Assembly (NCBI GenBank): GCA_020060765.1
Contig: JAGUZQ010000069.1
Span: 1 to 64,000 of the forward strand
Length of the DNA stretch: 64,000 bases
Direction of reading: 5' to 3'
DNA from: Planctomycetota bacterium
GTDB taxonomy: Bacteria; Planctomycetota; SZUA-567
Shown: piece by piece, positions 59,108-64,000 of the stretch
How the letters are laid out: the number at the start of each line of letters is the position of its first letter
How positions within the stretch are numbered: the stretch's first letter is position 1
Translations under genes and position numbers: made by a program
The notes under the pieces: generated by a model
The model's database searches: none
What the model saw: only the letters and a program-made list of their open reading frames with translations
Told to the model about the DNA's origin: nothing

Positions 59108-62100
59108 ATGAAAAAACTATTTCTTCTGTCGGTCTGGTTTCTGGGAATAGGCACGGGCGGCGGATTATCGGCTGAATCCTTGCCCGACCCAGAACCGGTT
59201 TTCAAAAGCGCCGAGACCGCGCGACAGGATACCGTGCTCAAAGTGGAGAATTTCTCCTATAACGAATTCGGAGAGCGCAAAGGCAGCATACACGAACTGG
59301 CCGCCTTCACGGTAGGCAACAAGGCAGTGGTCGTACGCAAAATCAACGGACGCAACCGCCCCGGTCAGGACAAGTGCGTCACCATTTATATCGATAACAA
59401 TCAGGTCGGCAGGTTCATGTGGTGGGCCGGATTTGAAAACGGTGGTTTCGGCTACCCTTTCCAGGATATCAAAGACGACCCGGAAACTCTTGTCATGGAC
59501 AAGGCCGCACAAACCGTCACCTATAATAAACCGTATCTGACACCGGACAAGCAGCGCTCGGTATTTACCTATACTATCAAACCGCTCAAGGACAGCCAGG
59601 TGGAGCTTTCCTGGGATATGGGCGTAACGCAGGAATACCTGGACAAAGCGCCGAACGACTTCAACGTAAGCCTCTGGTTTACCGCGCAGGGCTACAAAGG
59701 CAAGAAAGTTGTCGTGGGCGATACCGCGTTTACAGAAGCTTCGCGGGAAAAGCTGATCGAATCGAAAGGGATTAAAACCCCTGCGACCGGCGATTTCGTC
59801 TACAATTCCACCGACCCGCTGAACGGCTATACCGTCAAATTGGACGGCCTGAGCGGCTTCATCACCGAAAGCATTGCCGTCCACAAGGGAGAGGAAGACA
59901 GGTATGAATTGCTATACCGCACGCAATATAATAAGCGCCAGGCAGTGGGAAAAGTAATTATCGATCTGGGTGAAGCGGTGATTGCGCGAACAGACATTCC
60001 GCCGCCGGTGGGGGGGATAGATTTCTGGAAAGTAGACGCCACGCACGTGCCGCTGTCGCCGGTGAAAAACGTGATGCCTAATCCCAGTTTCGAGCAGGGA
60101 ATGCGCTACTGGAAATGGGTTCACGGCGGCGCCACCTATACGCCGGGCGAAGTGCTGCACTACGACATCGTACCCGAAGGGGTATTCGGCAAAAACGCGC
60201 TGATTATCCGCGACACCCAGCCAGGCGCGCCTGCGTTGATGAGCTTTCCCCTGTCCCTGGAAAACAACCAGGTCTACACCTTGAGCTTTTACGCGAAAGC
60301 CGCGCGCAACTGCAACCTGACCGTGTCGCTGGCCAGCGCCGCGCGCGGCGGCAAATTCGTCGGCAAGAACGGCCCCTGGGGAGACACGCATAATCCCGAA
60401 GCCAAGTTTTCCCTCACCACCGAGTGGGAACGCTATTCCCGCACTTTTACCGCCGACGCCGCCGGGGTTCAGCTTGGCGTTTACGGCGCTAACGAAACCA
60501 TGATCGACGGCATCCAGTTGGAAAAGGGGGAAGAAGCCACCGAATTTGTTTCCGCGCCCCTGGACGGGTTATTTACTACCTCTGATCCGGACAACGCTCT
60601 GGTTAAAGGAATCCCCATCGAAGCGGGATTTACTCTCACCGGAAAGCCAAGCGTCAAGGGAGAAGTCGTTGTCTCTGTAAAAAACGTTTTTCGTGAAATC
60701 GTCTACGCCGGAACTTTCCAAACGGAAATTCCCGCAGACGGCATGCGGAAAATATCACTGCCGTTCGATGCAGAAAAGTTTGGCGAAGGAATCTTTGTTG
60801 TAAAAGCCGAATATAAAGTGCCTGGTCTGGCTCCGTACTATGACTATTACCGGCTGTCAATCATGAAGCCTCTCGGCAACACCCATGCTACCAAGAATAT
60901 TTTCGGCACGCTCGGGCACTACGCCAGAATCAATCGCGGCGAGGATCTCGCCCGCAAATACATGGAATGGGGCTTCGGTTCCACGAGTTGGAGCTATCAT
61001 CCGAAGCATGAACCCATCAAAGCCGTCCTGGAAAAAAAATACCGGATCGCCAACATCGCGACCATGGTCACCAACCAGGGCGACCCCTTGTTAAGCGACT
61101 ATCTGAAATGGGAAACAATACCGCCGGAAATGGAACAGCATATCGAACAGGTCGCCTGCGAAAGCGCCAAACAGTACGACCCGGAGTGGTATAATATCTG
61201 GGGCTTCGGCAACGAGGAGGAAGGCTCCTATCTGATCCGCAATAAAATGTTTGACGAATATTTCAAGGCGCAACTGGCGGCAGCCAAGGGCGTGAAACGC
61301 GCCAATCCCAATGCGATCATCATTCCCTCCTGCGGCACCTCCGGCTACTCCGTCATGCGCGGCTACGACGCCATCGAGGGCTATCTGAAAGCGGCGCAGA
61401 ACCACGGCTTCCGGTACGACGCCATGGCGGTGCATCCTTACGGCAACATCGACAAGGGTACCCTGTCAAAAAACGATCTGGACGAGGAAACCGCGCGCCT
61501 GATCGAGCAGATGAAAAGATACGGCTACGGCAAGGAGACGCCGATCTATTATACGGAAATGTTCAACGTGCCGGAGACCTATCTGCCGGCGTGGGCGGCT
61601 GACGCGACTTACGATCAGTACGCGGCGGGGAAACCGACCTACGATTTCGGCAACCGCGAGTTCATCCAGGCCGCTTCCGCATCACGGGCTTTCGTCATCA
61701 TGCTCAAATACTGGCCGCAAGTGCAGTCCTCCAATATCTGGGTGTCGAGGCCGTTCCTAGACATGTACCTTACCCCCATAATACTCTGCAAGGCAGTCAA
61801 TACCCTGGGCACGCACCTGGGTTATGTGGAATACCAGGCCGACGTCAGACCAGCCGCGGGAATTCGCGGATACGTGTTCAAATTGGAAGACGGCTCCGGC
61901 GTCGCTCCGGTCTGGTGCGTCAATCACGACGTGGAAAACGGGCTGGCGCGCGGCTCGAAAATCGAGGTGAAATTCGGCCAGTCGGTGGAATTCATCGACT
62001 TGATGGGCAACCGGCGCGTAGCCGAACCCAACGCGGAAGGCATAACAGAAATCCAGCTCACCCCTGCCCCGCTCCTGGTCAAGGCCGCGGATGTCGCCCT

Positions 62101-63136
62101 GCTGGCCAAGGCGTTGCAGGACGCCGAATCGAACGACAGTTCCTCGTCAGTCACCGTTGCCATGCGCCCGACTCTCGACGGAAACGTCTGCGCCGTAATT
62201 AAGAACCTGACCGGTCGCGTCCAACGCGGCGTCCTCACCGTGACCGACAAACAATGCGCTTATGAGTTGCAACCAGATGCTCAACAGGTCATCACAATTG
62301 CCGACAGCAATCAGGGCAATCAGTTCAGCAAGATGTACAAGTGGGAGCATCAGTTTGAAATCGAACCGGCCAAGGGCGTCGGTCTGAAAAGCGAATGGAA
62401 GATGGATTATTTCTACGTGCCAAAAACCAACGGCGCGCCGGACTGGGACAAAATCCCGGCCATCCCGCTGTTGAATCGCTTTACATCCCAATATACCCGG
62501 CGACGGGAAGGACAGGATCACGACCGGACAATTCCGGAAGCGGGCTATCCCGGCGACCTCGACGCCGTGTTCAAACTGGCGTGGGATTCCGAAAACCTGT
62601 ATCTGCGCGTGGAAGCAGAAGACGACAAGTTCCTGGAATTTTCGGAATTGTGGAAAGTCGGCGGCTCCGATAGAATGCTGTACGTACATGACGGCTGTCT
62701 TGAGGTATATTTCGATACCGGCGCCGACGGCAGAACCAACTTGGCGAAAACCTACGACAATAATGATTATCGTTACGATTTCTCTCTCGGCAAATCAAAC
62801 GAATCGGGGCCGGGCATGGTCTATCGCCTGCGCGAGGTCTATCACCAGTTGGCCGACGGAGTCAACATGGCCACCAAGGAAGAAGCGGCGGCGAAAATCA
62901 AGTGCGACTTCCAACGCACCGAGAAGGGCTATGCCTATACCATCACTTTTGGCCAGCGTTATCTCGAACCGATCGTGCTGCGCAAAGGCTTTACCGCCGG
63001 GTTCGCGTTATTCCTTCATGACCGAGACGACCCAGAAATACCGTCTGGCGTCAAGGGTCTCTCTCTGGCGACTGAACCGGGTTCGCATTGCGACTACAAG
63101 CCGCATGTCTGGCCGCTGCTGATTCTGGCTGAATAG
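59108..63136 (+). CDS. Large secreted glycoside hydrolase-like protein with carbohydrate-binding domains
   Basis: 1342 residues. A signal peptide (1-22, MKKLFLLSVWFLGIGTGGG...) leads to a beta-rich N-terminal region, then a CBM4/9-like jelly roll (PNPSFEQGMRYWKW near 322, ending DGIQLEKGEEATEF). A TIM-barrel follows (about 600-900) with the clan GH-A pair: acid/base Glu in IWGFGNEEEG (about 697-706) and nucleophile Glu in IYYTEMFN (about 815-822). The C-terminal 250 residues resemble CBM9-type domains (FKLAWDSENLYLRVEAEDD). The family may be GH39- or GH5-like; the substrate is unknown. AGGAAAGGG precedes the ATG. The next gene starts 22 bp later. Confidence 0.78.
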   Translation: MKKLFLLSVWFLGIGTGGGLSAESLPDPEPVFKSAETARQDTVLKVENFSYNEFGERKGSIHELAAFTVGNKAVVVRKINGRNRPGQDKCVTIYIDNNQVGRFMWWAGFENGGFGYPFQDIKDDPETLVMDKAAQTVTYNKPYLTPDKQRSVFTYTIKPLKDSQVELSWDMGVTQEYLDKAPNDFNVSLWFTAQGYKGKKVVVGDTAFTEASREKLIESKGIKTPATGDFVYNSTDPLNGYTVKLDGLSGFITESIAVHKGEEDRYELLYRTQYNKRQAVGKVIIDLGEAVIARTDIPPPVGGIDFWKVDATHVPLSPVKNVMPNPSFEQGMRYWKWVHGGATYTPGEVLHYDIVPEGVFGKNALIIRDTQPGAPALMSFPLSLENNQVYTLSFYAKAARNCNLTVSLASAARGGKFVGKNGPWGDTHNPEAKFSLTTEWERYSRTFTADAAGVQLGVYGANETMIDGIQLEKGEEATEFVSAPLDGLFTTSDPDNALVKGIPIEAGFTLTGKPSVKGEVVVSVKNVFREIVYAGTFQTEIPADGMRKISLPFDAEKFGEGIFVVKAEYKVPGLAPYYDYYRLSIMKPLGNTHATKNIFGTLGHYARINRGEDLARKYMEWGFGSTSWSYHPKHEPIKAVLEKKYRIANIATMVTNQGDPLLSDYLKWETIPPEMEQHIEQVACESAKQYDPEWYNIWGFGNEEEGSYLIRNKMFDEYFKAQLAAAKGVKRANPNAIIIPSCGTSGYSVMRGYDAIEGYLKAAQNHGFRYDAMAVHPYGNIDKGTLSKNDLDEETARLIEQMKRYGYGKETPIYYTEMFNVPETYLPAWAADATYDQYAAGKPTYDFGNREFIQAASASRAFVIMLKYWPQVQSSNIWVSRPFLDMYLTPIILCKAVNTLGTHLGYVEYQADVRPAAGIRGYVFKLEDGSGVAPVWCVNHDVENGLARGSKIEVKFGQSVEFIDLMGNRRVAEPNAEGITEIQLTPAPLLVKAADVALLAKALQDAESNDSSSSVTVAMRPTLDGNVCAVIKNLTGRVQRGVLTVTDKQCAYELQPDAQQVITIADSNQGNQFSKMYKWEHQFEIEPAKGVGLKSEWKMDYFYVPKTNGAPDWDKIPAIPLLNRFTSQYTRRREGQDHDRTIPEAGYPGDLDAVFKLAWDSENLYLRVEAEDDKFLEFSELWKVGGSDRMLYVHDGCLEVYFDTGADGRTNLAKTYDNNDYRYDFSLGKSNESGPGMVYRLREVYHQLADGVNMATKEEAAAKIKCDFQRTEKGYAYTITFGQRYLEPIVLRKGFTAGFALFLHDRDDPEIPSGVKGLSLATEPGSHCDYKPHVWPLLILAE

Positions 63137-63158
63137 TTTTTTTTAACACGGAGAAACG

Positions 63159-64000
63159 ATGAGCATTATTCGCAACTATGAACAACAGGTTTACGCCGGA
63201 GTTCTGGGCAAGGTGATCGGCGTCTATCTGGGTCGTCCCTTCGAGGGCTGGCGCAAGGAACAACTGGAACAGCGTTTCGGACGCGTCGACCGCTATGTGC
63301 ACGAAGACCTGGGGAAGCCCCTGGTCGTGACCGACGACGACATCACCGGCACCTTCACGTTTATCCGCGCGCTTGAGGATTCCGGCCTGTATGCAGATAC
63401 CCCGCAGGAATTCTACGGGCGGATGTGGCTGGATTACCTGATCGAAAACAAAACCGTGCTCTGGTGGGGCGGGATGGGGCTGTCTACCGAACACACCGCC
63501 TACCTCCGGCTCAAGCACGGCATTGAAGCTCCTGCCAGCGGTTCAGAGAAAATGAACGGCAAGGCTGTTGCCGAGCAGATCGGCGCGCAGATTTTCATCG
63601 ACGCCTTTGGCCTGGTCGCACCCGGCCAGCCAAAACTGGCCGCCAGCATGGCTCAACGTTCAGCTCGGGTCAGCCATGACGGCGAAGCGGTACACGCGGC
63701 GGTCGTGGTGGCAGGAATGACAGCGGCGGCGTTTGTAGAAAAAGACATGACTAAACTGCTAGACATCGCTGTCGGCCTTATCCCCCAGAACTCGCTCATT
63801 GCCAAGGTACACGCCGACGTCAGAGCGTGGGCGCGCAAGGACAGGGACTGGCGCAAGACTTTCACCCGGATCGACGCAAAATACGGCTATCATAAATACG
63901 GCGGCAATTGTCACGTCATTCCCAACCACGCCCTCATGGTTCTGGCCTGGGCCTATGCGCCAGACGACTTTTACGAGTCGCAGGTCATTGTCAACACCGC
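63159..64000 (+). CDS. ADP-ribosylglycohydrolase family protein (partial, cut by window end)
   Basis: The ATG at 63159 follows ACACGGAGAAACG, and the frame stays open to the window end (280 codons seen). The opening YAGVLGKVIGVYLGRPFEGW and the metal-site motif VTDDDITGTFTF (about 65-76, Asp triad) match the ADP-ribosylglycohydrolase (DraG/ARH-like) superfamily. VSHDGEAVHAAVVVAGM (about 172-188) is the second part of the same signature. In PVC and Bacteroidota genomes such proteins often sit with polysaccharide genes and may act on nucleoside-like or other glycosides. It is probably co-transcribed with the secreted hydrolase. Confidence 0.78.
   Translation, partial: MSIIRNYEQQVYAGVLGKVIGVYLGRPFEGWRKEQLEQRFGRVDRYVHEDLGKPLVVTDDDITGTFTFIRALEDSGLYADTPQEFYGRMWLDYLIENKTVLWWGGMGLSTEHTAYLRLKHGIEAPASGSEKMNGKAVAEQIGAQIFIDAFGLVAPGQPKLAASMAQRSARVSHDGEAVHAAVVVAGMTAAAFVEKDMTKLLDIAVGLIPQNSLIAKVHADVRAWARKDRDWRKTFTRIDAKYGYHKYGGNCHVIPNHALMVLAWAYAPDDFYESQVIVNT

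Overview
The window (about 58% GC) reads as chromosomal DNA of a Gram-negative, probably anaerobic or facultative bacterium. An outer-membrane efflux lipoprotein, many signal-peptide or sensor proteins, an [FeFe]-hydrogenase-like sensor kinase and a very large secreted glycoside hydrolase next to an ADP-ribosylglycohydrolase-like gene suggest the PVC group (Lentisphaerota, Kiritimatiellota or Verrucomicrobiota). That placement is inference; no rRNA or tRNA was found to test it.

Layout. 1-3.1 kb: possible transposase tail, mnmE, a candidate structured RNA behind a consensus-like promoter, mtlD. 3.1-6.9 kb (minus): metallophosphoesterase and uvrA. 7.2-8.7 kb: TolC-like lipoprotein. 9.1-12.7 kb (minus): tight operon ychF, GNAT, small membrane protein, plsY, receiver protein. 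12.9-16.7 kb (minus): CapA-like, hisF, membrane protein, hisH. 16.9-25.6 kb (minus): signalling block (secreted protein, STAS-receiver-HATPase fusion, TIM-barrel isomerase-like, HDOD, double solute-binding hybrid kinase, SET protein). 25.9-31.1 kb (minus): GNAT/ATP-grasp fusion, CheX-like protein, beta-mannosidase. 31.3-36.4 kb (plus): [FeFe]-hydrogenase/hybrid-kinase fusion and REC-REC-cyclase. 36.5-39 kb (minus): glycerate kinase, ferritin-like protein, biotin ligase. 39-45.9 kb (minus): hisI, lysA, aminotransferase, galE, DUF3841-like, membrane protein, GT-C-like transferase. 46.1-48.2 kb: recG. 48.4-58.3 kb (minus): an F-type ATP synthase operon. 58.4 kb: receiver protein. 59.1 kb to end (plus): secreted hydrolase and a cut-off ADP-ribosylglycohydrolase.

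The most unusual system is the ATP synthase. Gene order is atpZ, atpI, atpB, fused three-hairpin c, single-hairpin c, two b-type subunits, atpH, [repeat], atpA, atpG, atpD, atpC, terminator. The fused c protein has six helices but only two ion-binding carboxylates. The single c carries a sodium-type ligand set. Both b-type subunits have an extra N-terminal helix and a sizeable predicted periplasmic domain. Subunit a carries an EF-hand-like insertion in a predicted periplasmic loop. atpZ is split by a one-base frame change at a run of nine A/T. Together these suggest a structurally remodelled, possibly sodium-coupled enzyme.

A second theme is dense short repeats of four kinds: REP/BIME-like GGGAATCC palindromes, a CTCCCC...GGGGAGG element of about 75-80 bp, GGGACTAAG octad arrays in inverted pairs, and GGGTTGAC arrays. 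They sit in most larger intergenic gaps, inside the atp operon, and twice in frame inside a membrane transferase gene. They also supply the C-terminus and stop codon of one protein and the stop codon of another.
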